From Neurospora tetrasperma FGSC 2508 (taxonomy: Eukaryota; Ascomycota; Sordariomycetes; Sordariales; Sordariaceae): DNA of 64,000 bases. This document shows, piece by piece, positions 33,000-43,788 of this stretch. The stretch's first letter is position 1. Every line of letters begins with the position of its first letter. Position numbers and translations under genes: made by a program. Under the pieces are notes generated by a model. That model was not told where the DNA came from. It did no database searches and saw only the letters and a list, made by a program, of their open reading frames with translations. The stretch lies in assembly GCF_000213175.1 (NCBI RefSeq), contig NW_009799179.1, positions 4,628,171 to 4,692,170 on the forward strand, in the 5' to 3' direction.

Positions 33000-35143
33000 T
33001 TTCGGTAGCAGTTGCTTCGAATGCAAATTGATTATGGCGGAGGTTTGGCGTATGCTAGAGCTCCCATGTCGAGACCCTTCACAAAATGGGTTTCGTGGTT
33101 CGTGGACGCTTCCGCGGTGGAGGCTACCTGGCAGCGAAGTTTCGAGTTGGTACGACGCTCCTGGGGGCTGTTCTCGAATAGTAGAGGTCAACGTCGACGA
33201 CTCTGATCAGGCTCGAGCGAGTAAGCGGAAAGCAAAACGGTAGGCCCAAGCGACCTTGCTATGTTGAGAGCGAGTAATGGAGCAGCATGAGATACCGGCA
33301 AGACGTGCGGCCTGAAAAGCTCAAGCAGCTTTGGCGATAGATTGTCGCAGGACGATAGCTTTCGTGGGTAGGATGTAGTGTAGGCAAGTGGCTATCGACT
33401 TGAAACCGCCAGTGTTACTGAGTGCCGAGGCGTACAGAGGCGATAGAGGTATTGGATTAGGTTTGAAACTTGGATATCGACGTAAGTATGCACGACAGCA
33501 AGAGTGGTCTTCAAGAACGGGTGTGGAAAGGTACCGCCGCCGCTCAGATGGGACTTCCGGGATGAACTACACGATGGAGAGCAGCCAGATGACGGCGGCA
33601 AGGTGTCGGTCTGGGGGCACCCCTTGCCCCCCGAGCATTGCTTTTCAGCTGCCTCCACTTTCCGCTACTGCTGGGCCGAAAAAGCTTCCACTTCCCACTA
33701 CGCTACCTCGATGCCCTGGCCCGTCACCAGGCTGTCAGCCCTGCCACAGGCAAGGAGCCGCAATCACATCACTACCTACATATGGACATACCTGCTACAT
33801 ACCTGGAGCGGGGCCCAACCAAGGAAGCTACCTCTAAGAACCTCAAGGCACGGGAGTTTGTGGTGCGCGCCTTTATCGTTGAATGCAGTCGAACAATCAG
33901 ACGCATACACCCACAGGCGTAAAAGCCCAATGTTACGAGGAGCGGAAAAGCACCCTTGGTCCCGACTTTAGGTTTGGCAATGCATACTATACTGACGGAG
34001 GGGAGCATGGAAAGACAACAGAAATTCCACTATTGCGAACCTGAAGGCCGAGGTCAATACAATGCGTCTCAACGACATCAGGTATACTCGGATACCATCA
34101 ACGTGTTCAACTCTTCCCAATGAGTATGCTTGCTGACAGTTTTCCTGTACGTAGCAAGTTTTGAGTTTGCAGCAAGTGACGACTTCATGTGGTTCTTGAA
34201 AATAGTTGGGAAGTCTCTGAAGGTCTCGGAGAGGTGTAGATTCACAAAATGCGGCCACAAACCACTCTGATACACGGAAAGAAGATATGGTTGCCAGCTA
34301 GCAAGATGCTGGAGGTGAATAAGCAACTTTGAAACGAGGAGTACGAGAAGATAACAAAAAATAGTAGCATGCAAGGCCAAAAGAAAGCTTGTGCAGTTGA
34401 TGGCTTCAGATTAACGTATGGTGAGATCATGCTCTCCTCTATGGGAGAATTCATCCTCTTCCTATCATAATTTTATGTTTTGTCATCATCACTAGCCATA
34501 TAGAAGAAAAGAAGAGAAGAAGAAATTCAGACGTTTGCAAAACTTTGCCAATTTTATTCTTCGGTCGGCGGTCTCAGGATCTTATCTTATCGCACCCAGC
34601 TCCCCATCGTTCCGCATCATAGGTAGGTATGATTGGCTAGACAAAGGCCACGGTGGAGGCTCGCTGCATTTCGAGTGGGTCAGTGCCTTGCGGGCCGACA
34701 GGGTTGCGGGCGGTGTGGACAGCTTCACTGGCCTGCCAGCCTGCCAGCTCGCCCAGCCGAGCTCACTCAGCTTTCCGTCAGTTGCATGCCCCTGCCGTCG
34801 CTTGAGGTTTGCCTTCCTTTGGAGGTCGACCCGCGCGCCGCTCCTGCCTTCCATGCCCACTTCCCTGTCTCTTCAGTTGTCTCCACGTTTTTTTGCTCAC
34901 CGTCGGTCAACATCACTATTTCGCAACCAGTTTTTGGATGCACAGGACTGTACTAGTATTCTATCACAGAAGGGAACCCGAACACTCGTCATCTCCATCG
35001 TCACAAACTCATACGCCATCGCAATTGCACTACCTGCAACGCAACCGATATCCAGTATAGTCGTAACCCTCAGCCAACAGTAACCTTTACATCTGGGAAC
35101 ATACGAAGCAGCCTCGCTCGTCAGCCGTGCATCATCGACCACA
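33000..35143. other. Divergent promoter region, synaptojanin gene and PRP39
   Basis: About 2.1 kb between two start codons that face away from each other, so it should hold both promoters and leaders. Open frames of up to 182 codons occur (34535..35083) but none has recognisable domains. Confidence 0.5.
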
Positions 35144-37507
35144 ATGGGCGACTTCAGCAACTATGGTGGCTCTGATGAGGAGAACGCCGAAATCAAGAGG
35201 CTTAACGCCGAGGTGGTAAGTCGATGCAGATAGGCGCTGCTGTGGGCATCATATTCACTCGCTAACCAGAGCCCATCTCAATCGTATCCAGGATGCCGAT
35301 ACCGACAACTTCGAGAACTGGGAGAAACTGGTACGCGCCTGCGAAGGGCTTGAAGGCGGTCTCAACAGGAACTCGAGCCCGCAGGCTCTGGCTACCCTCC
35401 GCGCCACATACGATCGATTCCTCCTAAAGTTCCCCTTGCTGTTTGGCTACTGGAAAAAATATGCGGATCTCGAATTCAACATCTCGGGTCCCGAGTCGGC
35501 CGAAATGGTACGAACCTAAGCCGCCCCTCTTCTCGCTGATGGGTCTGGTTCTAATGGGTATGTCTAGGTGTATGAGCGAGGATGCGCTAGCATCACCAAT
35601 TCGGTCGACCTGTGGACAGAGTATTGCTCCTTTAAGATGGAAACTACTCATACACCCCATCTCGTGAGAGAGTAAGTTTTTAAATCCTTTCCGTCCCCAC
35701 CCCCCTCAAGACCACCTTACCCGCAGCAAACTGCAAAGCCGTGCGCGGCTCTTTGCCGACTCGAGAGGGACAAGTACGAATTCGTGACCGTACGAACACG
35801 GTGAGAGCAACCACAAGGCAGCCATTCTATGCTGGAACAGTTCTCTCACAATTCATACCAGGCTCTGCTCTTCATGGCAGATATTCTTCGTTCGCGTCTT
35901 GCCTCATTACCCGTTCCCCGCTCGCGTATGCCACTGAGATACAGTTTGGTCACCTTGGATGGATGCTTCGTTTACACCGAGTTTCCCCTCTTGTACTTCC
36001 CTTCCCTTCCCGCCCCTCACTCCCATCCTCAGTCATGTAGCACCTATTGACATTTCTTTAGGCTTTTCGAGCGCGGCGCTACCCATGTCGGCCTAGACTT
36101 CCTCGCCCACCCCTTCTGGGATAAGTACCTCGAGTACGAAGAGAGACAAGAGGCACAAGATAAGATCGTCGCGATACTGAACCGGGTCATTCGGATTCCG
36201 ATGCACCAATATGCGCGCTACTTCGAGCGGCTCAGGACCCTCGCTCAGACACGTCCACTTTTGGAGTTAGTTTCTGCCGATGCGTTGGCCCGCTACCGGG
36301 CGGAAGTCGAAGCCGAGAATGCCCCCTACGGGATCCAAAAGAGTGAGCCCGAGATCGAGCGTGACATTCGGGCCAAGATCGATGCGCAGCTGTACACGGT
36401 TTTCCAGCAGACACAGGCCGAAACCACAAAGCGCTGGACCTTTGAATCAGAGATCAAACGACCTTATTTCCACATTACAGAGCTTGAGCATGCGCAGCTA
36501 GCCAACTGGCGCAAGTATCTTGACTTCGAGGAATCTGAGGGCAATTTCGGCAGAATTGTGTTCTTATACGAGAGATGCTTGGTCACTTGTGCTCTTTACG
36601 ACGAGTTTTGGTTCCGCTACGCTCGGTGGATGTCGGCACAAGAAGGCAAGGAGGAGGAAGTACGCAACATCTACCTCCGCGCAACGACTCTGTATGTCCC
36701 GGTTAGTCGGCCGGGAATTCGGCTCCAGTATGCCTACTTCGAGGAGATGTCCGGACGTATCGATGTTGCCCGCGACATCCACGCGGCCATCCTTGACAAG
36801 CTACCCGATTGCGTCGAGGCCATTGTCTCGTGGGCCAACCTGCAGCGCCGCCAGAGTGGTCTGGACGCCGCCATTGATATATACAAGGCGCAGATTGACT
36901 CCCCGACAGTGGACATCTTTACCAAGGCCGCTTTAGTCACCGAGTGGGCTTATCTTTTGTGGAAGGTCAAGGGATCGAGTGAGGAAGCCCGCGCTTGTTT
37001 CTCCAAGAACGTCCAGTGGTATTCGGACAGCCGCCACTTCTGGCAAAAGTGGCTGGAGTTTGAGCTGGGCCAGCCCACCAATGCTGAGCTTGAAGAACAG
37101 CATGGCGCGAGGATCAAGGACATCATCCAAATGATACGCAGCAAAAGTCGCCTGTCCCCAGCTGTCAAGCAAGAGTTGTGTCAGGTGTACCTGAACTATT
37201 TGCAGGACCGTGGCGGTAAGAAGGCCATGAAAGAATTTCTGGCCCTCGACCGGGAACTGTATGGGTACGTCCTGGTTTTCCTCCCAAAAGTGAGCTTGAC
37301 ACCAGTAGACTTATGCTAACTTTGAATTCTAGACCTCAGTCGATCTCGGTCATTACTAAAGCCAAGCTCGGTGGTAAGGAGAACGGTGTTGCCATGGGCG
37401 AACTCGACGAACCCACTCGCCAGAAGGCCGAGGCCAGATTTTACAGCTTTTACCAGCTCCATATGGACCCCGATCCGAATGCTCAAGGACCGGCTAGCTT
37501 TAATTAA
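35144..37507 (+). CDS. PRP39: U1 snRNP splicing factor Prp39
   Basis: Five exons, 35144..35215, 35292..35507, 35568..35671, 36062..37264 and 37333..37507, code for 589 residues. The start MGDFSNYGGSDEENAEIKRLN fits the fungal family. The protein is built of HAT (half-TPR) helical repeats, seen as repeated W...Y/F...E patterns such as NFENWEKLVRACE, FGYWKKYADLEF, VDLWTEYCSF, FWDKYLEYEERQE, LANWRKYLDFEE, FWFRYARWM and FWQKWLEFELG. Prp39 is a scaffold of the yeast U1 snRNP, which recognises 5' splice sites, and in filamentous fungi it plays the same role. Exon 3 ends GA at a GTAAGT donor and exon 4 begins G-CTT-TTC, which restores ELFERGATHVGLDFLAHPFW. That intron is 390 nt, much longer than the others (60-76 nt). 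Confidence 0.94.
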
Positions 37508-39645
37508 GCACACGGCACTACTCCTTGATATTATGGCTAGTTCTGCCGCCTACGGTATCTCAGCTGAACTTGAGATATCGACAAACTGAACGAAAAGAGT
37601 AACCGGCATCCCCCCTTCCTTCCCCCTATGCGTCATGTAGCCTTTGACTTTTTAGACTTGCCCAAAAACCAATGCGAAGCAGAAGAGGCCGATCCAGGTC
37701 CCAGCAAGGTGGACTAATTTCCGAATGTTCAGCCTATCGACACGTTTCAGTGAAGGCAAGCTGGCATCTTTTATCGACATTTTCCAGTCTAGCAAACCGG
37801 CATCGTATATTGACCCGTTCCAGGTTGGCAATCTGGTATCGTGAAAGAAATAATCATATGGGATTCCAAGAAATTTGCGGCCGGTAACAAAACGTGAACA
37901 AACAATGGGAGATCAGGACCCCAGGAAAAGTAAACAAAAGAACGGGGAAGGTTGTTTGTATTTCTATGGTAATAGCGAACAAAATGGATCTTGCGTTAGA
38001 TAGAGGACCGTAGTAATCTGATCATCGTTGTACATGACAATCGGCGGCCATTTCGTGCACAGAACGAGGGCTATGTCTGCTCGGCCATGTGTCAAACAGG
38101 CATAATACAGGCTAGTGGCAAACGTCTGATGATCCGAAAGTAGTGTAGTGTAGTCAAGAGGTAGGCTGTCACGCTGTACAATAGGTTGAGGATCACAAGG
38201 CTACCACACTACAATTATTGCACAACGGACAAGGGGAGCGCTGTCCGAAGCTGTGGACGAGGGGCTGAGAAGGTTCCGTAATCGGCAGGGGAGTCCACAG
38301 GAACTCGCCGCCACCCGCCACTCCGTGCCCGTGAGTTCACGGTTCGAGCCTCCAGTGACACTGCAATTCCATACGGGCAAACGGGTATCGACGCAACAAC
38401 AGCAGCAAAAGTGAGAACGAATCGCGGAGGATCAGCGATGGGTAAAGTATCTATAGCGTATAAGACATATATGGAGTCTCATTTAAAGACCAACCATCTT
38501 GTACAAGTCATCTTCGCTTGACGTTGAATTTAGACGGCGTCGGATATAACTACACTACAAAAGGACCTAACTGCTTCACAAGGGATTAGGTAGGATCGCT
38601 TTTGCAGGCTCACAAACAAAGATCGTGCGAACCTGCGCAAGCCACTGGTGACTGGACGATATACACTAGTGTAGTACCTCCACGCTCCACCGCGCGTTCG
38701 GCATTCTCAGACATGAGGACCCTCGCCGCATGCCCCTGCTTCAGGTTCACTTTCTGCACTAGGTAAGCATCTGGGTTCGGGAATGCTCGGACAATGTGCG
38801 GTGATTCAGACGATCTGGAGAATTGGAGACTTGACAACACCGAATTGGTTTGCCACGTGTATCCGTGCGAGCCGTTGTCAAAACATGGACTCGAGAATCA
38901 CTACCCAGCTCCGCGCTATCGTAATGTCCCTGTTTATGTAATCCCGCCAAACCATTTGACTTGCACTACATGGTAGTTTTGCAATTTGAGGTGGGGGAGG
39001 GGGAAGAGACTCCACTCTTTACCACGCAGTCTTCAGTTAGTCAGCAGTTGCGCCTCTGGTCGTCTCGAGTGTGCTCAGACCTGGTGACAAACCCCGGGAT
39101 AGCCGGCATTGTTGGGTCTGCGGCGGGTTTCCCTCTCGGGGTCCAATGGGGGGCTACGGGACTCAAATCCCCCCTAGGATTCTATGGCAACCACAGTGGT
39201 GTAGGAAGGGCTTAGAAATGGCCTACAGCCGCGCCTAGACGGGATGGAACGGCCTGAACGGGGTCCCCGGAAGAGACATGGGCGAACTGGCCACTCAACG
39301 CGCACGCGATTGATTTTTTTTCGATATGATTCCACAGTCGTTTTGCTGCGCTGGAACTCGTGCGGCATGTCGAGACCACAACCCCACCGGGGTGGCCCCG
39401 GGCCTCGTCTTTCCGGGGCAACAGCCGAGCTAGAGGACGAAGGATACAATTGCACCATGATCCCGCCTGCCTGATCCTCCGATTTGATAGATGTAGACTA
39501 GTGCTCTGTGTATATCGTCCTTGCTTCCTTCCTTTCCCTCTTTTTCTTCCCCTCGTTGTTGTCAGTCGCTGCTGCTCTGCTCTCATCCTTCTCTATTCCC
39601 TCCTCTTCATCGTCCTCGCTACTTTTGAGAATCAACAACTTGAAG
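37508..39645. other. Spacer between PRP39 and CCP1
   Basis: About 2.1 kb with the PRP39 3' UTR, then the CCP1 promoter and leader, the latter marked by a pyrimidine-rich stretch near 39520-39610. No gene was recognised; a GGTTCGAGCC near 38340 resembles a tRNA T-loop but lacks the paired stem. Confidence 0.5.
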
Positions 39646-39856
39646 GTACGCATCAAAGTGACCTATCCTCCACAGGACGTTTGTCTCCTGGTTCCCTTTC
39701 TCAGCCGTCTGCTCGTCGCTTCTAGTTCGGACTCTGTCGAGCTTCGGTGACGCCAAGTGATGCGCGATCTCTTCCCGCCTTCAACAACATGATGGGACTC
39801 GCCACGATAAAATATCGAGAGCAATGATGATGCTAACTAGGTCTCCCTCCGCATAG
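39646..39856 (+). promoter_or_regulatory. Probable 5' UTR intron of CCP1
   Basis: A GTACGC donor at 39646, a perfect TGCTAAC branch-type sequence at 39831-39837 and CATAG at 39852-39856 outline a 211-nt intron. Its acceptor AG would touch the ATG at 39857, so the coding exon would begin exactly at the start codon. An alternative acceptor at 39840 is too close to the branch site. Confidence 0.6.
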
Positions 39857-40989
39857 ATGGCCGCCTCCCGCACTGCCACCCGCACTCTCCGCGCTCTGCG
39901 CACCTCGACTCGTCCTGCGCTCACTGCCGCGCCCCGCGCTGCTTTCCGCCAGGGTGGTCGTCGTCTTTACTCCTCTGAGCCCGCCAAGTCCGGTGGCTCC
40001 AACATTTGGGCTTGGGCTATCGGTGCCGGTGCTCTCGGTGCCGGCGGTCTGTGGTATCTCAACCAGGACGGCGCTTCCGCCACCCCCAAGGTTTTCGCTC
40101 CCAAGTTCGACGACTACCAGGCCGTTTACAATGAGATTGCCTCTCGCCTCGAGGAGAAGGATGACTACGACGACGGCAGCTACGGCCCCGTCCTCGTCCG
40201 TCTCGCATGGCACGCCAGCGGCACCTATGACAAGGAGACCGGCACTGGTGGCTCCAACGGTGCCACCATGCGCTTCGCTCCTGAGTCTGACCATGGTGCC
40301 AACGCCGGCCTGAAGGCTGCTCGTGACTTCCTCGAGCCTGTCAAGGGTAAGCTGCTACCATCCTTGAATCGTGGGATTTTAACGTACTGACGTCCCAAAC
40401 AGCCAAGTTCCCTTGGATCACCTACTCCGATCTCTGGATCCTCGGCGGTGTTTGCGCCATCCAGGAGATGCTTGGCCCCCAGATCCCCTACCGCCCCGGT
40501 CGCCAGGACCGTGATGCTGCTGGTTGCACTCCCGATGGCCGTCTTCCTGATGCCACCCAGGCCCAGGACCATCTCCGCAACATCTTCTACCGCATGGGCT
40601 TTAACGATCAGGAGATCGTTGCTCTTTCCGGTGCTCACGCTCTCGGCCGCTGCCACGCTGACCGCTCCGGCTTTGACGGTCCCTGGACTTTCTCCCCTAC
40701 CGTTTTGACCAACGATTACTACAAGCTGCTCCTCGACGAGAAGTGGCAGTGGAAGAAGTGGAACGGCCCTAAGCAGTATGAGGACAAGAAGACCAAGTCC
40801 CTCATGATGCTCCCCGCCGATATGGCCCTCATCCAGGACAAGAAGTTCAAGCAGTGGGTGGAGAAGTACGCCGCCGACAACGAGCTCTTCTTCAAGGACT
40901 TCTCCAATGTCATTGTCAAGCTCTTTGAGCTCGGTGTTCCTTTCGCCGAGAACTCCGAGCGCTGGGTCTTCAAGACCGTCAATGCTTAG
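39857..40989 (+). CDS. CCP1: Mitochondrial cytochrome c peroxidase
   Basis: Two exons, 39857..40346 and 40403..40989, code for 358 residues. The N-terminus is a basic, Arg/Ala/Thr-rich mitochondrial presequence, followed by a hydrophobic span ([20 protein letters not shown]) like the sorting segment of yeast Ccp1, which is cleaved to release the enzyme into the intermembrane space. The distal haem pocket reads [10 protein letters not shown] with Arg115, Trp118 and His119; the proximal haem ligand is His242 in [11 protein letters not shown]. The enzyme reduces hydrogen peroxide with electrons from cytochrome c. The intron is 56 nt with GTAAGC and AACAG, and splitting codon 164 gives [18 protein letters not shown], as expected for the family. 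The protein ends [13 protein letters not shown]. Codon use is strongly C-ending, which suggests high expression. Confidence 0.96.
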
Positions 40990-42450
40990 GTCAGTTTTTC
41001 CAGCACCTAGCCACAAGCATGACGGACTAGAGGAAGACGCGCAATCGAGTCATACCATGACTTGGTCTTGGGGGGCTCTCGGAAAGAATTATTGGGTCAG
41101 CGATACAATCACGATCGTGCCATGATGTTTGATGGATGGGGAAACAGTCATGATAAGCCTGCAGCAGAAAGAGGATTCTGGAAAAAGGTATTGAGGGTTT
41201 AGATGAGGAAAGGCATAGACTTTCGAGCTACCTCCTCGTGTATATCATATCTCGGCATACTCACCTCCTTTTCCTCAGGGGTTTTAGAGTTACTTACAGG
41301 CGCGTCTTGTGTTTTAGATGTTAGCGAGGACAAGATTTTGTGTCTTAATATCGATACCTTTTTCTTTTGCGATTTCGTTTCGGTCATCCGGCATTTGTGA
41401 GTGACTTTGTTCAATGAGATGAGGAGTAGAATCATGTCGAGGTGCGCCGCGAATGGCGAATGAATTGGTTTTTCAAGTCATCCTTGAGTTCAGAGGTCAA
41501 CGTGTCCTTCGATACGGCTGGAGAGGAGAGGGGGAGGAGGGGCTGAAAGTCAAGGTTGGCTCGATCGGTTGGATCCTTGGGGACGGATAGGTCAGATCCA
41601 GTCGCCATCGTCCCGTCGATGGTTCATCGGTAGTCAATCGGCGAAACCATCCCGTTGTGGTCCCGGGCTCTACAGGAAGCGGGGAAGGCAAATCGTGGGC
41701 CATGGTGACGAATGGGTGACCTGGGCGAGCGACAACCCGTACACGAGGTCCGTCCAATTCCCAGCAATCATATTAGCTTCCCCCGCATTCTCCATCTTCC
41801 ACTTAGACCCTGGCAATCCTGACTCGCAGCCCACAGCCTCACAGCCCTACCGGAACCCCATCATGTAGTGCAAGTATGTATGCATACCTTGATTTACGCG
41901 TGGGGAGAGGTTTTATTTTGTGGGGTTTGATAGTTAGTGAAGCACAGCATTATGCACCGCTCTACATCACGGCCCCTCTGGATTTCTGATTCCACGAGGC
42001 GCGTCAACTCAACTATCCTTAATGAAAGTGCACTGCACAATTGGAGCCCTGGGAGAAACTGCATACGGCCTACATATGTACATTTCAAGTGAGGGAATGA
42101 AGGGGGCGAGTTATCTAAGGAGGTCAAGTTTGGGAAGGCTGTCGTATCCATTTGACTTCTCTCGTGGCCCCTGTCAGTTGAACATCTCAGCGGCAGCATA
42201 TTGCCCGAGCATGGCGTCGTGATTGAGTTGATCGCGAGTGATGGCCCTATGTGGTGATTCTCTCAGCTTCACTGAAAGGTGCAGCTAAATCCCAGGGTTA
42301 GGGTTACATACTAGTATCTTCGGCTTTAACTTGACGTCAACTTTTCAGGCTTGTCACCTCAAGTGAACTTGCACTTTTCCTCTTATAACTGAACCTCAGA
42401 ACCAAGACTCCTCTAAAGTGCTTGCCATTTGCTGCGAATTAACCACCGCC
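40990..42450. other. Spacer between CCP1 and ATP11
   Basis: About 1.5 kb with no recognisable gene; it should hold the CCP1 3' UTR and the ATP11 promoter. Short open frames at 41203-41870 appear accidental. Confidence 0.5.
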
Positions 42451-43473
42451 ATGGCCTCCCTTCGCACTGCGGGCATGCTTCGGCATCTCGCACACCCTTG
42501 CTCTCATGTCCGTTCGCTGCGCGCCTCCAACCAACGACGATGGGCTCAAGTTCACGATGTGCGCTTCCTCGCCACGACGCAGCAACCGCGCAGTGTCATC
42601 GAGAAGTACCGCCAAAAATTGGAGAACAAGGCCAAAGAGGAGGGCCTGCCTGATATCGACGCTCTCAAACAGGCATACAAGGACAAAATTGAGCGCCTGC
42701 GCAAGGAAACCGACGCTGCAACTAAACTACCGGGTGCTCCCGCTTCAGCTACCCCCACTGCTGCTGATGCCGCTGAGTTGGATGCTACTGCCACAACAAT
42801 CACAACCGAAGCCGCCAAACCTTCTTCCAATGCCACGCCAGAAACGCCGAAGAAACCAGTATCTTCAGGCTCCGGCTCAGGCTCCGGCATCAAACCCCTA
42901 TCCGAGATCCTCGATATGACCAAGGCCCGCGACTTACCTATCAAGGAACTCTCCGCCATCTGGCGTCTGCGCTACGCCACCAATCCACACTCTCTGTGCG
43001 CCGTCATCCCGTCAGAGACCTACTCAGCCATGGATACGTTGGCGCGCTCGCGCCCCCAGTTCGTGCTTCCTGTGCCGCACCCGGAACAGGGCGCGGAGAT
43101 TCACTTTTTGCAATGGACCTGGGACGCGGCGACGGCGACGTCGACGGTGCTGTTCACGCAGCTGGCCGAGTACAAGAACCGCGGCGAGTTCGCGCAGCCG
43201 CACACGACGGTCACGCACTACATGGACTTTAGCGGCGACAAGGGCGTCGTGCTGATGCAGGGCCAGGTCATGGAGGATAGAGGCGTCAAGCCCGAGGATG
43301 CGCAGTGGTTGCTCATGTGCCTTCAGAGGTTCTACGGCGGTTGGGATGGTACTGGTGGCGAGCAGGGCCAGCAGAGGGCGAACGAGCGCAGGAATCTGTT
43401 GGATTGGTTCGCAAGTGGTGACCAGAGGTTTAGCGTGGAAAAGCTTATGGAGGAGGCGGAGAGGATGGGTTAG
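42451..43473 (+). CDS. ATP11: F1-ATP synthase assembly chaperone Atp11
   Basis: A single-exon frame of 340 residues from the ATG in GCCATGG; an in-frame ATG 33 bases upstream has poorer context and would place acidic and Cys residues before the presequence. The N-terminus is Arg/Ser/Leu-rich with no acidic residues for over 30 positions, a mitochondrial targeting signal. A charged helix follows (VIEKYRQKLENKAKEEGLPD), then an Ala/Thr/Ser linker and the Atp11 domain from about residue 145, with KPLSEILDMTKARDLPIKEL, IWRLRYATNP and FVLPVPHPEQGAEIHFLQW. Atp11 (ATPAF1 in animals) binds free F1 beta subunits in the matrix and keeps them from aggregating before alpha-beta assembly. It is tail-to-tail with the acyl-CoA ligase gene, 315 bases apart. 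Confidence 0.93.
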   Translation: MASLRTAGMLRHLAHPCSHVRSLRASNQRRWAQVHDVRFLATTQQPRSVIEKYRQKLENKAKEEGLPDIDALKQAYKDKIERLRKETDAATKLPGAPASATPTAADAAELDATATTITTEAAKPSSNATPETPKKPVSSGSGSGSGIKPLSEILDMTKARDLPIKELSAIWRLRYATNPHSLCAVIPSETYSAMDTLARSRPQFVLPVPHPEQGAEIHFLQWTWDAATATSTVLFTQLAEYKNRGEFAQPHTTVTHYMDFSGDKGVVLMQGQVMEDRGVKPEDAQWLLMCLQRFYGGWDGTGGEQGQQRANERRNLLDWFASGDQRFSVEKLMEEAERMG

Positions 43474-43788
43474 ATGATGGTTGGATGGGATGGGGCGGTA
43501 AAGCGGTAAATGACCAACAGGCCGTTTGTTGTAAGTGTTCAGGTAACATTGTGTATGATATTGTAGGTGAGCGCATTTTAAGAGCGTCCCCGTCCTGGTA
43601 TGAATAGAAGGCTTCAGATACCCGCCTCTGGGTTGGCAGTACAGTATACAAAAAAAAACTACCTACTGACATATCTTTCGCGTAGGCATCGAAATCACAT
43701 CAACCCGAAGCCAGAACAGGGCAGATTCTACAAACGTACAGTACTCAAAAATCGATCTTCTCAACAAACATATCTCAACTACACCCAC
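43474..43788. other. Convergent 3' spacer
   Basis: These 315 bases separate the stop codons of ATP11 and the acyl-CoA ligase gene and should contain both 3' UTRs. Nothing else is seen. Confidence 0.55.

Noticed and set aside
34535-35083. 182-codon frame just upstream of PRP39
   Set aside because: It sits in the divergent promoter and leader region, ends before the PRP39 start and has no domain.
38325-38360. tRNA-like GGTTCGAGCC
   Set aside because: The bases around it do not form a T stem and no acceptor or D arm is present upstream.
40225-41016. 263-codon frame antisense to CCP1
   Set aside because: Strongly C-ending codons of a highly expressed gene leave the complementary frame open; no domain is seen and it crosses the CCP1 intron.
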